This document shows positions 33,877 to 41,523 of a DNA stretch of 64,000 nt, one piece after another. Below the pieces are notes generated by a model, which did no database searches, was not told the DNA's origin, and saw only the letters and a program-made list of their open reading frames with translations. The first letter of the stretch is position 1. The number at the start of each line of letters is the position of its first letter. Origin of the DNA: Catenulispora sp. MAP5-51 (GTDB lineage: Bacteria > Actinomycetota > Actinomycetes > Streptomycetales > Catenulisporaceae); contig NZ_JBGCCH010000039.1 in assembly GCF_041261205.1 (NCBI RefSeq), positions 1 to 64,000 on the forward strand. The letters run 5' to 3'. A program made the position numbers and the translations under genes.

Positions 33877-34896
33877 GTGCAGCTGGGAATGATCGGCCTC
33901 GGACGCATGGGAGCGGACATCGTCCGCCGGCTGATGCGCGAGGGACACGAATGCGTCGTCTACGACCGCGATCCCGCGGCCGTCGACAAACTCCAGGCCG
34001 AGGGCGCCACCGGCGTCGGCTCGCTGGACGATCTGGCGGCCCGGATGAGGGCGCCGCGGGCGATCTGGGTGATGGTCCCCGCCGGCGAACCGACCACCGG
34101 CGTCATCGACAAGCTGGCAGGAATACTGGACGCTGACGACGTCGTTATCGATGGAGGCAACACCTACTACCGCGACGACCTCGAACACGCCCGAACCCTG
34201 GCGCAGCACGGAATCCGGCTGCTGGACTGTGGAACGAGCGGCGGGATCTTCGGGCGCGAGCGCGGCTACTGCCTGATGATCGGCGGCGAAGCCGAAGCCG
34301 TCACCCGCCTGACCCCGATCTTCGCCGCCCTGGCGCCCGGCGTGGAAGGCGCGCCCCGCACACCCGGACGCTCGACGGAACCCGTCGCTCCCGAGGAGCA
34401 GGGCTTCCTGCACTGCGGACCCTCCGGTTCGGGCCACTTCGTCAAAATGGTCCACAACGGCATCGAGTACGGCATGATGGCCTCCCTGGCCGAGGGCCTG
34501 AACATCCTGCGCAACGCCGACATCGGCACCCGCGCTCAGACCGGCGACGCGGAGACCGCCCCGCCGGCCGATCCCGAGTTCTACCGCTATGACATCGACG
34601 TCGCCGCGGTGACCGAGGTCTGGCGCCGCGGCAGCGTGATCAGCTCCTGGCTCATGGACCTGACCGCCGCCGCCCTGCACGAATCCCCGGACCTGGCCGG
34701 ATTCCGCGGCGCCGTGTCCGACTCCGGCGAAGGACGCTGGACGTCCATCGCCGCCATCGACGAAGGCGTGCCCGCCCCCGTACTCACCGCCGCGCTGTAC
34801 TCGCGATTCGCCTCGCGCCGCCTGGACGACTTCGCGGACAGGGCGCTGTCCGCGATGCGCAAGCAGTTCGGCGGTCACGATGAGAAGAAGGAATAG
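33877..34896 (+). CDS. gnd: 6-phosphogluconate dehydrogenase, short (GndA-like) form
   Basis: GTG 33877 with GAGGGAG nine bases upstream gives 339 residues. N-terminal 'LGMIGLGRMGADIVRRLMRE' binds NAD(P), 'CGTSGGIFGRERGYCLMIGG' and 'GSGHFVKMVHNGIEYGMMA' contain the catalytic Lys/Asn residues, and 'SWLMDLTAAAL' follows. The length fits the ~300-340-residue NAD-type decarboxylating enzyme rather than the 470-residue form. It converts 6-phosphogluconate to ribulose 5-phosphate and CO2. The broken zwf frame is open into this gene without a stop, so a chimeric read-through product is conceivable. The gene's own ribosome binding site argues for separate translation. Confidence 0.9.
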   Translation: MQLGMIGLGRMGADIVRRLMREGHECVVYDRDPAAVDKLQAEGATGVGSLDDLAARMRAPRAIWVMVPAGEPTTGVIDKLAGILDADDVVIDGGNTYYRDDLEHARTLAQHGIRLLDCGTSGGIFGRERGYCLMIGGEAEAVTRLTPIFAALAPGVEGAPRTPGRSTEPVAPEEQGFLHCGPSGSGHFVKMVHNGIEYGMMASLAEGLNILRNADIGTRAQTGDAETAPPADPEFYRYDIDVAAVTEVWRRGSVISSWLMDLTAAALHESPDLAGFRGAVSDSGEGRWTSIAAIDEGVPAPVLTAALYSRFASRRLDDFADRALSAMRKQFGGHDEKKE

Positions 34897-35025
34897 GGAT
34901 ACGACTCCTGACAGCCCTCGAGGACCGTGCCAAGGCGTTTCCATCGCCGGGCGCGGGCGGCGAGGCCGGCCGGGCCGTGTGTGACGTGAGATGACACCGG
35001 CTCCGCCGCATAAGGCCCGCAGTGC
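34897..35025. other. Intergenic region between gnd and the helicase leader
   Basis: No coding sequence is supported. The helicase promoter probably lies at its right end, just before the TAGAGT at 35026-35031. No strong terminator hairpin with T-run was seen after gnd. Confidence 0.4.
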
Positions 35026-35305
35026 TAGAGTCGTCCTGGTCGCATTTGCGGTTCCCATGATCTCGGGTGCGCCTGACCGCTGTAGCAGACAGGCCCATCT
35101 TCGTTTACCCAGTGCTGTTTTCCGTACAGCCACCTGCTGGTCGTCATCGCAGAAACCGCATCCGCCGTAGGCGGTAGACCCGCGCCAGGCGAACCGATTC
35201 CACGGTTCGCACCCACGTTTCACCGGCTCGTTCGTGTCGGCTCCCCGCGGTCCCACCGCGGCGCGGGGCCTTCCTCGATACGTGCCCTTTGAGGAAGGTC
35301 CTTGC
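35026..35305 (+). promoter_or_regulatory. Long structured 5' leader of the DEAD-box helicase gene
   Basis: A possible -10 box TAGAGT lies at 35026-35031, about 270 bases before the ATG. The leader holds an element also found before cspA: GTCGCA (35039-35044), GGTTCCCATGA (35050-35060) and TGCGCCTG (35068-35075) pairing with CAGGC (35090-35094). A GC-rich hairpin around CCGCGGTCCCACCGCGG lies at about 35248-35265, and the word GTGCCCTTT occurs at 35282-35290, 24 bases from the start. Long leaders are typical of cold-shock genes. See the cspA leader. Confidence 0.55.
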
Positions 35306-36835
35306 ATGACTCGTTCCAACCGCTCGTCCGCGCGCGATTCAGCCGGGCAGGATGGCTCCGGCTCGCACCGGTCCGGATCTGGACGCCGCTTCCGCGGCGA
35401 CAGCCGCGCCGCTGCTCCGGCCGGCCGCAAAGCCTCGCCGAAGACCTCACCCGTGACGGGCGAGTTCGCGTTGCCGGCCGGCACCACGCCCGCGCTGCCC
35501 GCCGTCAGCGCGTTCAGCGAGCTCGACCTGCCGCCGGCCCTGCTGACGGCCTTGACCAAGCAGGGTCTGACGACTCCGTTCCCGATCCAGGCCAGCACCC
35601 TTCCGAACTCGCTGGCCGGGCGCGACGTGCTGGGCCGCGGCCGCACCGGTTCGGGGAAGACCATCGCGTTCGGCCTGGCCGTCCTGGCCCGCACCGCCGG
35701 GCGCCGGGCCGAGCCCCGGCGGCCGCTGGCCCTGATCCTGGTCCCCACCCGGGAACTGGCGCAGCAGGTCACCGACGCGCTCACCCCCTACGCCGCCGCG
35801 GTCCGGCTCCGGATGGCGGCCGTCGTCGGCGGCATGTCCATCGGCCGCCAGGCCCACGCCCTGCGGGGCGGCGCCGAGATCGTCGTGGCCACCCCGGGGC
35901 GGCTGAAGGACCTCATCGAGCGCGGGGACTGCCACCTGGACCAGGTCGGCGTCACCGTCCTGGACGAGGCCGACCAGATGGCCGACATGGGCTTCCTGCC
36001 CCAGGTCACCGAACTGCTCGAACAGGTGGCTCCGGACGGGCAGACCATGCTGTTCTCCGCGACCCTGGACCGCAACGTCGACCGCCTCGTCCGCCGCTTC
36101 CTCACCGACCCGACCACGCACTCCGTGGACCCGGCGGCCGCCACGGTCAGCACCATGGAGCACCATCTGCTCCACGTACAGGCCGACGACAAGAACGCGA
36201 CCGTCGCGCACATCGCCGCCCGTGACGGCGGCGTCATCATGTTCACCGACACCCGCCACGGTGCCGACCGCCTGGTGCGGAATCTGCTCGCCAGCGGCGT
36301 GAAGGCGGCGGCGCTGCACGGGGGCAAGTCCCAGCCCCAGCGCACCCGCACCCTGGAGCAGTTCCGCAACGGCCAGGTGACCGCGCTGATCGCCACGAAC
36401 GTCGCGGCCCGCGGCATCCACATCGAGGGCCTGGACCTGGTCGTCAACGTCGACCCGCCCAACGACCACAAGGACTACCTGCACCGTGGCGGCCGCACCG
36501 CCCGGGCCGGGGAATCCGGCACCGTCGTCACCCTGGTCCTGCCCACGCAGCGGCGCGAGATGACCCGCATGATGGCCGCCGCCGGTATCCGCCCGAGCAC
36601 CGCCAACGTCCACTCCGGCGACGCCGAACTCGCCGGCATCACCGGGGCCCGCGTCCCGACCGGGGTCCCGGTCACCATCCCCGACCCGGTGGTCGAACGT
36701 CCCCGGCACACCGGCACTGGCGGCGGCTCCGGCGCCGGCCGCAGGCGGCGCGGCCGTTCCGGTCACCCGAACGCTCACCCGAGCCGCACCACGCAGGCCG
36801 GTCCCCGGTCTCGACGCAACGGGGCTGCTGCCTGA
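35306..36835 (+). CDS. DEAD-box ATP-dependent RNA helicase
   Basis: ATG 35306, 509 residues. The Ser/Arg/Gly-rich N-terminus (1-60) is followed by the helicase core: Q motif 'FSELDLPPALLTALTKQGLT' and PFPIQ, motif I 'GRGRTGSGKTIAF', Ia 'PTRELAQQ', 'TPGRL', motif II 'VLDEADQMADMG' (DEAD), motif III 'FSAT', motif V 'ATNVAARGIHIEGL', motif VI 'HRGGRTARAGESG'. The basic Arg/Gly tail (about 465-509) is an RNA-binding extension. These proteins unwind RNA duplexes in ribosome assembly and cold adaptation. A terminator hairpin and a cspA gene follow, and both genes share a leader element. Confidence 0.93.
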   Translation: MTRSNRSSARDSAGQDGSGSHRSGSGRRFRGDSRAAAPAGRKASPKTSPVTGEFALPAGTTPALPAVSAFSELDLPPALLTALTKQGLTTPFPIQASTLPNSLAGRDVLGRGRTGSGKTIAFGLAVLARTAGRRAEPRRPLALILVPTRELAQQVTDALTPYAAAVRLRMAAVVGGMSIGRQAHALRGGAEIVVATPGRLKDLIERGDCHLDQVGVTVLDEADQMADMGFLPQVTELLEQVAPDGQTMLFSATLDRNVDRLVRRFLTDPTTHSVDPAAATVSTMEHHLLHVQADDKNATVAHIAARDGGVIMFTDTRHGADRLVRNLLASGVKAAALHGGKSQPQRTRTLEQFRNGQVTALIATNVAARGIHIEGLDLVVNVDPPNDHKDYLHRGGRTARAGESGTVVTLVLPTQRREMTRMMAAAGIRPSTANVHSGDAELAGITGARVPTGVPVTIPDPVVERPRHTGTGGGSGAGRRRRGRSGHPNAHPSRTTQAGPRSRRNGAAA

Positions 36836-36841
36836 CGGCCA

Positions 36842-36878
36842 CTCCACGCCGCCCTCCGAAACGGGGGGCGGCGTGGAG
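36842..36878 (+). terminator. Strong hairpin after helicase gene
   Basis: CTCCACGCCGCCC (36842-36854) and GGGCGGCGTGGAG (36866-36878) form a perfect 13-bp stem with an 11-nt loop, seven bases after the stop codon. It has no T-run, as is common for terminators in high-GC actinomycetes. Confidence 0.7.
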
Positions 36879-36929
36879 CCGCGTACTGCCACGTACGGCA
36901 CCGATTCGGCGATTCCCCGGCTTCGTGAT

Positions 36930-37096
36930 AACCTCTACGTAGTTGCAGTAGTGGTACCCATGAACTAAGTGTGCGCCTGGTGCTCAATGCTCAGGCGCAT
37001 TTTGTTTTTCCGGAGTCCTCCGGATCGGGGTCATTTCAGCGGCCGGGGTCCCGCACGGTGCGGTGCCCTTTCGTCCCCCTCAAGGAGGAATTTTCC
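36930..37096 (+). promoter_or_regulatory. cspA 5' leader with attenuator-like hairpin
   Basis: GTTGCA (36942-36947), GGTACCCATGA (36953-36963) and TGCGCCTG (36972-36979) repeat the helicase leader element in the same order and spacing. Here TGCGCCTG pairs perfectly with CAGGCGCA (36992-36999) around a 12-nt loop, followed by a T-rich run (37000-37009, nine of ten T). That is the form of an intrinsic terminator, about 100 bases before the ATG. GTGCCCTTT (37063-37071) and AAGGAGGAA (37082-37090) precede the start. Cold-regulated antitermination or mRNA-structure control is plausible but inferred. Confidence 0.6.
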
Positions 37097-37300
37097 ATGA
37101 CTACAGGTACCGTGAAGTGGTTCAACGCGGAAAAGGGTTTCGGGTTCATCGCGCAGGACGAGGGCGGCCCGGACGTCTTCGCGCATTTCTCGAACATCGC
37201 GGCCGACGGCTACCGCGAGCTGCAGGAAGGCCAGCGGGTCAGCTTCGAGGTCACCCAGGGCCAGAAGGGCCCGCAGGCCTCGAACATCGTTCCGGCCTAA
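37097..37300 (+). CDS. cspA: CspA-family cold-shock protein
   Basis: 67 residues, [20 protein letters not shown] at the N-terminus. RNP1 'KGFGFI' and RNP2 'VFAHF' (usually VFVHF) are present on a five-stranded OB fold. The protein binds single-stranded RNA and DNA and acts as an RNA chaperone. ATG 37097 is preceded by an ideal AAGGAGGAA. It lies downstream of the helicase gene with its own leader, and a bidirectional terminator follows at 37340. Confidence 0.95.
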   Translation: MTTGTVKWFNAEKGFGFIAQDEGGPDVFAHFSNIAADGYRELQEGQRVSFEVTQGQKGPQASNIVPA

Positions 37301-37339
37301 CAGCCTGAGCGAAGCGCCTGACGCTCCGCGGATTTCTTA

Positions 37340-37382
37340 GCGTGAACCAGCTCCCCCGGCGGGGGGCTGGTTCACGCTTTTT
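37340..37382. terminator. Rho-independent terminator between cspA and rbpA
   Basis: GCGTGAACCAGC (37340-37351) and GCTGGTTCACGC (37366-37377) form a perfect 12-bp stem with a C/G-rich loop, followed by TTTTT (37378-37382). It can serve cspA and, on the other strand, the convergent rbpA gene that ends at 37388. Confidence 0.9.
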
Positions 37383-37387
37383 CGGCA

Positions 37388-37720
37388 TCAGGCCACGGCA
37401 CGCAGCTTGGTGAGCGCCTCGTCGAGGATGGCTTCGGCTTCGGCCGCGCTGCGCCGGTCGCGGACGTAGGCCAGATGGGTTTTGAACGGACCCGCGACCA
37501 CCGGGGCCGGGGGATTGTCCGGGTCCAATCCTCCGAGCCGATCGCAGTCCTGGCAGTCCCAGGTGACGGGGATGTCCGCGGTCGCGGCGAAGACCGGCCT
37601 GGTCGAATGGCCGAGGGCACACCAGAAGGTCACCATCACCCGCCCGACTCCCGGACCGCGTTCGGTCTCGCCCCCGGGTCCGGCCCCTACTTTGCTCCCG
37701 CGTATTCCGCTGCGCGCCAT
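37388..37720 (-). CDS. rbpA: RNA polymerase-binding protein RbpA
   Basis: ATG 37720 (MARSGIRGSKVGAGPGGETE) with GAAGGAG upstream gives 110 residues. The N-terminal tail, the zinc fold C-x3-H ... C-x2-C (WCALGHST, WDCQDC) and the C-terminal sigma-interaction helix (HLAYVRDRRSAAEAEAILDE) match RbpA. It binds RNA polymerase and principal sigma factors and stabilises the open complex, and it occurs only in Actinobacteria. This is a main lineage marker in the window. The last zinc-knuckle residues 'CDRLG' replace the more usual C-G-x-x-A. Confidence 0.93.
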   Translation of the reverse strand: MARSGIRGSKVGAGPGGETERGPGVGRVMVTFWCALGHSTRPVFAATADIPVTWDCQDCDRLGGLDPDNPPAPVVAGPFKTHLAYVRDRRSAAEAEAILDEALTKLRAVA

Positions 37721-38240
37721 GTTCCGCCAGTCTCCTTCGTCGCGGTCGGCCCGGGTGAAGCCGAGCGAGCCTTCCCGCAGTGATGACAGCACGCCCCAGC
37801 GGCGGTACTGGTCAGAAATCGAGGCGATCGCCGCCGATCGATCGATCATCGGGCGAGGCGATCAAACCCCTGGCCCGACACGTCATATACGAGGCGATCG
37901 CATCATCGGGGCGACCACGGCCGGACCGGAGAAGACGGAGTCGGAAGACTCTGCGGCGCCGGAGGGTCTGCCGCATTTGGAAAGCGGCACTGTCTGGGAC
38001 AGTAGCAGTAGCGGCGGTGTATGAGAACATGCCCGACGACGAGGCGCGCCGATTTGCCGGTATTCATGAACCCCTCGCGATACAGTGGGACCACTCCAGC
38101 CCGCCGTCCAGGTCACGATGGTGCGGCTGCCTTTCCTCGGCGCATTGCTGCGTTTTCGACGTCGAACGCCTGAAGGCAAGGACGTCGTTTTCCCTCGCAT
38201 GTGCAGCGGCCCTGGCCCCGACGCCGAAAAAAGGAACCTG
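37721..38240. other. Divergent intergenic region rbpA / STAS gene with short direct repeats
   Basis: About 520 bases. GAGGCGATC occurs three times (37821, 37855, 37891) and ATCATCGGG twice (37845, 37902), spaced about 34-36 or 57 bases. The region also has AT-richer patches around 37885 and 38075. Open frames across it show no family resemblance. It probably holds both promoters and leaders. Confidence 0.4.
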
Positions 38241-38651
38241 ATGAATACCACCGTCAAGCCCGCCACGCCGCGCCGCCGCAAGTTCGCAGCCGCCGCCGGA
38301 ACACCCCCGGGCAGCCTGGGTGTCGCGGTCCACACCACCTTGCAGGGAGCTGTGGTCACGTTGAAGGGCTACCTGGATCTGTCCACGACGCCGACGCTCG
38401 ACGCCGCCTGCCGTGGCGTACTGGACTTCTCGCGAAACCAGCAAGTGGCCGCCGACCTGACTCTGCTGTCGTTCTGCGACGGCGCGGGTGTGAGCACCCT
38501 GATGCGCTTCCACCGCCAGGCGCAGGAGACCGACGGCTGGCTACGCCTGTGTGCGCCCAAGCCCACCCTTCGCAGGATTCTGGGCATCGCCGACCCGGCG
38601 AAGACGCTGCGTTGTTACTCCAGCCCGGTGGAGGCGTTCGCCGACGTCTGA
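38241..38651 (+). CDS. STAS-domain protein (anti-anti-sigma type) without the phospho-Ser
   Basis: ATG 38241 with AAAAGGAACC gives 136 residues. A basic N-terminal tail (1-30) precedes a STAS fold: 'TLQGAVVTLKGYLDLSTTPT' and 'VAADLTLLSFCDGAGVSTLM'. In SpoIIAA/RsbV proteins the motif is D-S-S-G with a phosphorylated Ser; here it is D-G-A-G. It therefore cannot be regulated by the usual anti-sigma kinase step and may be a constitutively active antagonist. It sits near RbpA, CspA and an HATPase protein, in a stress-related block. Confidence 0.82.
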   Translation: MNTTVKPATPRRRKFAAAAGTPPGSLGVAVHTTLQGAVVTLKGYLDLSTTPTLDAACRGVLDFSRNQQVAADLTLLSFCDGAGVSTLMRFHRQAQETDGWLRLCAPKPTLRRILGIADPAKTLRCYSSPVEAFADV

Positions 38652-38676
38652 GGCCTTTGCCGCGCCTGTTTACGAG

Positions 38677-38721
38677 CTCTGCCCTACAAGCTCTGCCCTA
38701 CAAGCTCTGTCCTACAAGCTC
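38677..38721. repeat. 14-nt tandem repeat (3.2 units)
   Basis: CTCTGCCCTACAAG occurs at 38677-38690 and 38691-38704, with a one-base variant CTCTGTCCTACAAG at 38705-38718, then CTC. It lies between the STAS gene and the convergent MFS gene and overlaps the last codons of the latter (ELVGQSL and stop). A unit length of 14 changes the frame, so copy number sets the C-terminal end of the transporter. Confidence 0.75.
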
Positions 38722-39942
38722 CGCGGGCTGCGATGCGGCTGAAGACTGAAGCGGCGGCCGAGGACCCGCCGTCCCGCGCCGCGACAACAGATGTCCCGCC
38801 AGCGCGGCGCCCAGCCCTGCCAAACCGGCCGCCACGAAGCCGTAGGCCGGTGTGGTCATGTCGATCGCTCCCCCGACCATCGGGGATCCGAGGGCGAAGC
38901 CGGCGCTCAGTGCCGAGGATTGCAGGCCGGTCGCCTCCCCCCGCACGCTGGCGGGTGCGAGGCGGCTCACCGCGTCGGCCACCATGGACAGTGTCGGCGC
39001 GGTGAGCAGTCCGGCGGCGATGCCGGCCACGCACAACGTGGGCCAGCTGTGGGCCAGAGCGGCGGGGGAGGTCGCCAGTCCGAGTCCGGCGAGGAGCAGC
39101 CACGTGGGCAGCGGCCGGGACAGCGAGCCGTATACGAGCCCGCCGACGATCGAAGACAGGCCGTAGACCGCCACGACCGGGCCGGCCCAGGACACCTGGC
39201 CGGCTGCTCTGAGGGTGGCGACGATCGACAGCTCGGTACCGCTGAGCAGCACCGTGGTGCCGAAGGCCATCACGAGGACCGCGACCATGCTCGGGCCCAG
39301 CCACTCGCTCCGGCGGGGGCGGGGGCGAGCAGTCGGGCCGGCGTCGGCCTCCGCCTCGTCCTCGTCCTCGGCCCTCAGCGGCGGGTTGAGGACAGCGATG
39401 CCCACCCCGCCCACCACGATCGCGGCGCCGGCTCCCCACGCCACCGCGCCCGGGGAGATCGCCGCCGCGCCGAGGATCACGATCGGCGGGCCCAGTACGT
39501 ACGACAGCTCGCCTTGGATCGATTCCAGCGCGAACGCGGCCCGGCGCTGCCCGGCCGGCGTCGTCGCGGCGATCGCCTGTCGGGTCACCAATTGGGCCGG
39601 CACCATCAGCAGGCCCGCCACGAAGGCGGCGCCCATCAGAACCGGGTACGGCAGGAACGGAACGCTCGCCCAGAACACGATCTGCACCGCGGCGGTGACC
39701 AGGAGCACGACACGCGCGCCGCGGCGGTCGATCAGGCGCCCGAGCAGCGGCGCGCCGAGTGCCAGTCCCGTGGTCAGAGCCGCCGCGACACCGCCGGCCG
39801 CCGCGTAGCTCATGTGCAGGCCCAGCACGACGTACAGCGTCAACGTCATCATGTCGGCCGCGAGCGCGGCGCGGGCGATCAACGAGACGCCCAGCAGCGA
39901 CGCCAGCCCCGGCACGGCGAGTACTCGTCGGTATCCGATCAC
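38698..39942 (-). CDS. MFS transporter (12 TM)
   Basis: GTG 39942 (VIGYRRVLAVPGLASLLGVS) with GGGAAG nearby gives 414 residues and about 12 TM helices in two halves, separated by a charged Asp/Glu-rich loop (about residues 185-205, EDEDEAEADAG). The loop 'LGAPLLGRLIDRRGARVVLL' matches MFS motif A. It resembles sugar- or drug-efflux MFS proteins; the substrate is unknown. The gene is divergent from a LysR regulator, with a LysR-box-like site covering the space between. The 3' end lies in a 14-nt tandem repeat. Confidence 0.85.
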   Translation of the reverse strand: MIGYRRVLAVPGLASLLGVSLIARAALAADMMTLTLYVVLGLHMSYAAAGGVAAALTTGLALGAPLLGRLIDRRGARVVLLVTAAVQIVFWASVPFLPYPVLMGAAFVAGLLMVPAQLVTRQAIAATTPAGQRRAAFALESIQGELSYVLGPPIVILGAAAISPGAVAWGAGAAIVVGGVGIAVLNPPLRAEDEDEAEADAGPTARPRPRRSEWLGPSMVAVLVMAFGTTVLLSGTELSIVATLRAAGQVSWAGPVVAVYGLSSIVGGLVYGSLSRPLPTWLLLAGLGLATSPAALAHSWPTLCVAGIAAGLLTAPTLSMVADAVSRLAPASVRGEATGLQSSALSAGFALGSPMVGGAIDMTTPAYGFVAAGLAGLGAALAGHLLSRRGTAGPRPPLQSSAASQPAELVGQSL

Positions 39943-39999
39943 CTTCCCGACGGTAGATCGCCCGCGCCGCCATAGGAAGCGGGAATTCTGTTGGGTCTG

Positions 40000-40018
40000 C
40001 CATAATCGATGCTTATGG
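40000..40018. promoter_or_regulatory. LysR-box-like inverted repeat at lysR start
   Basis: CCATAATCGATGCTTATGG: arms CCATAA and TTATGG around a 7-nt spacer give the T-N11-A pattern of LysR sites. It overlaps the ATG of the regulator (40015) and lies 58 bases from the MFS start, well placed for autoregulation and control of the transporter. Confidence 0.6.
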
Positions 40019-40857
40019 CAAGGGATCTTGAGATCATCCTGCTGCGGTCGTTCGTCACCGCTGTACGGGTCGGCAGCATCAGCCGGGCCGCGACCGCCCT
40101 CGGACACACCCAGCCCGCGCTCAGCCAGCAGCTGCGCAAGCTGGAGAGCACCGTCGGCCGCCCGCTGCTGCACCGATCGACCACCGGCGTCCTGCCGACC
40201 CGGGCCGGCGAGGAGCTCCTGCCCTACGCCGAACGCATCCTGTCGCTGTCCGAGCAGGCGCTCACCGAAGCCGGGCGCGCCCTCACCGGCCGCTGCGGCA
40301 TCGGGCTGCTCGAAGACCTCGCCGCGTACCAGCTGCCGCAGGCCTTCGCCGACCTGGCCGGGCTGCACCCCGACGCGACGCTGGAGGTCCTGAGCCTGTC
40401 CACCGCCGAGATGCGGCGGGCCTACGACGCGCGCCGCGTCCAGCTCGTGCTCGACGCCGTGGGGGACCTTCCCGCGCCGCCGCGCTGGACGGTGCGCCGC
40501 CCGCTGGTGTGGGCGGTCGGCCCGGGTGTGGACGTCACGGCCGATCCGCTGCCGGTGGTGCTGTTCTCGAACCCGTGCGTGTGGCGCACGTCGCTGCTGG
40601 AGTCGCTGGAACACGCCGGCCGGCGCTGGCGGGTGGCGTTCGAGAGCAACAGCCTGGCCGGTGTGCTCGCCGCGCTGCGGGCCGGACTGGGAGTCGCGGC
40701 GCTCATGCCCTCGAATCTCGAACCGGCGATGTCCATCCCCGACCCGCGGGCCCTGCCGCCTCTGCCGGACCTCGAGCTCGGTCTCACGCGGCATCCGCGC
40801 AGCGAGGGCGATCCGTTGGCCGATGCTGTGGAGGCCACGCTGCGGCGGACGATTTGA
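40015..40857 (+). CDS. LysR-family transcriptional regulator
   Basis: ATG 40015 (or 40009) gives 280 residues. N-terminal wHTH 'LRSFVTAVRVGSISRAATAL', 'GHTQPALSQQLRKLESTVGR', and P-L-L-H-R-S-x-x-G-V-x-x-T-x-A-G are standard LysR features. A LysR_substrate domain follows (GLLEDLAAYQLPQAFADLAG onward), slightly short. It probably senses the substrate of the divergent MFS transporter. Confidence 0.92.
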   Translation: MARDLEIILLRSFVTAVRVGSISRAATALGHTQPALSQQLRKLESTVGRPLLHRSTTGVLPTRAGEELLPYAERILSLSEQALTEAGRALTGRCGIGLLEDLAAYQLPQAFADLAGLHPDATLEVLSLSTAEMRRAYDARRVQLVLDAVGDLPAPPRWTVRRPLVWAVGPGVDVTADPLPVVLFSNPCVWRTSLLESLEHAGRRWRVAFESNSLAGVLAALRAGLGVAALMPSNLEPAMSIPDPRALPPLPDLELGLTRHPRSEGDPLADAVEATLRRTI

Positions 40858-40883
40858 TGGGTTCTGATGGGGCCCGCAACGGG

Positions 40884-41393
40884 CTACCCGCCTCGGGCAA
40901 CACCACCGTCGGTCACCGTGAGCCGTCGGCCGGGGTTCAAGCCCGAGCGGGAGCCCGAGGCTGAGGCCGAGCCGCCCGATCCCGCGCTCGGCCCCACAGC
41001 GAGCCTGGCCCACACCGCCTTGCCGTCCCGGCGCCGCTCGACGCCCCAGGCCTGGGCGAGCCGTCCCACGATCATCAGGCCGACCCCTCCCCCGGCCCGG
41101 CCGTCCGCCGGCCCGGTCCGGGGTTCCTTGTCGGCCGCGCCGTCGGCGACCTCGATCGTGATCGCCGAGCGGGCCCTGCGGACGCGGACGGTGAGCTCGG
41201 TGCCGGCGTGGCGGACCGCGTTGGTGACCAGTTCGCTGGTGATCAGCGTCGCCTGCTCGACCCAGTGGTCGAGCCGCCACCGCGAGAGGGTCTCGGCCAC
41301 GAAGTCGCGGGCCCGCTGCGGCGCTGACTTGCGCGGCTGTAAGGCGAGGGTTCGTTCCGTGCTCGCGTCCGCGGTCGCCAGATCGCCGTCCAC
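40884..41393 (-). CDS. HATPase_c serine kinase (anti-sigma/RsbW-like)
   Basis: 169 residues. GHKL N-box 'TLITSELVTNAVRHAG' and G1/G2 'IEVADGAADKEPRTG', 'GGGVGLMIVGRLAQAWGVER' define the small ATP-binding kinases that phosphorylate STAS proteins and sequester sigma factors. The last 30 residues are Ser/Gly-rich and variable. This type is highly expanded in Streptomyces-like genomes. The nearest STAS protein (38.2 kb) lacks the target Ser, so its true partner is probably elsewhere. Confidence 0.85.
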   Translation of the reverse strand: MDGDLATADASTERTLALQPRKSAPQRARDFVAETLSRWRLDHWVEQATLITSELVTNAVRHAGTELTVRVRRARSAITIEVADGAADKEPRTGPADGRAGGGVGLMIVGRLAQAWGVERRRDGKAVWARLAVGPSAGSGGSASASGSRSGLNPGRRLTVTDGGVARGG

Positions 41394-41523
41394 TATCGCT
41401 CATCCCCTGAGAAATCGGTCGCCCGTGAAGGTCTTTCCACCGCCACGTTTATTCGCTGATCGCTTGGCCACAAGGGTCCGGGTCGAACATTCAGCCCAGC
41501 CTCACGCGGCTTAAGGAGTTCCC

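Noticed and set aside
32842-34896. Bifunctional G6PDH-6PGDH fusion enzyme
   Set aside because: The middle of the frame is low-complexity out-of-frame sequence and the zwf part lacks most of its substrate domain; gnd has its own start signal.
37780-38241. Open frame of 153 codons before the STAS gene
   Set aside because: No family resemblance and irregular composition; it covers the divergent promoter region.
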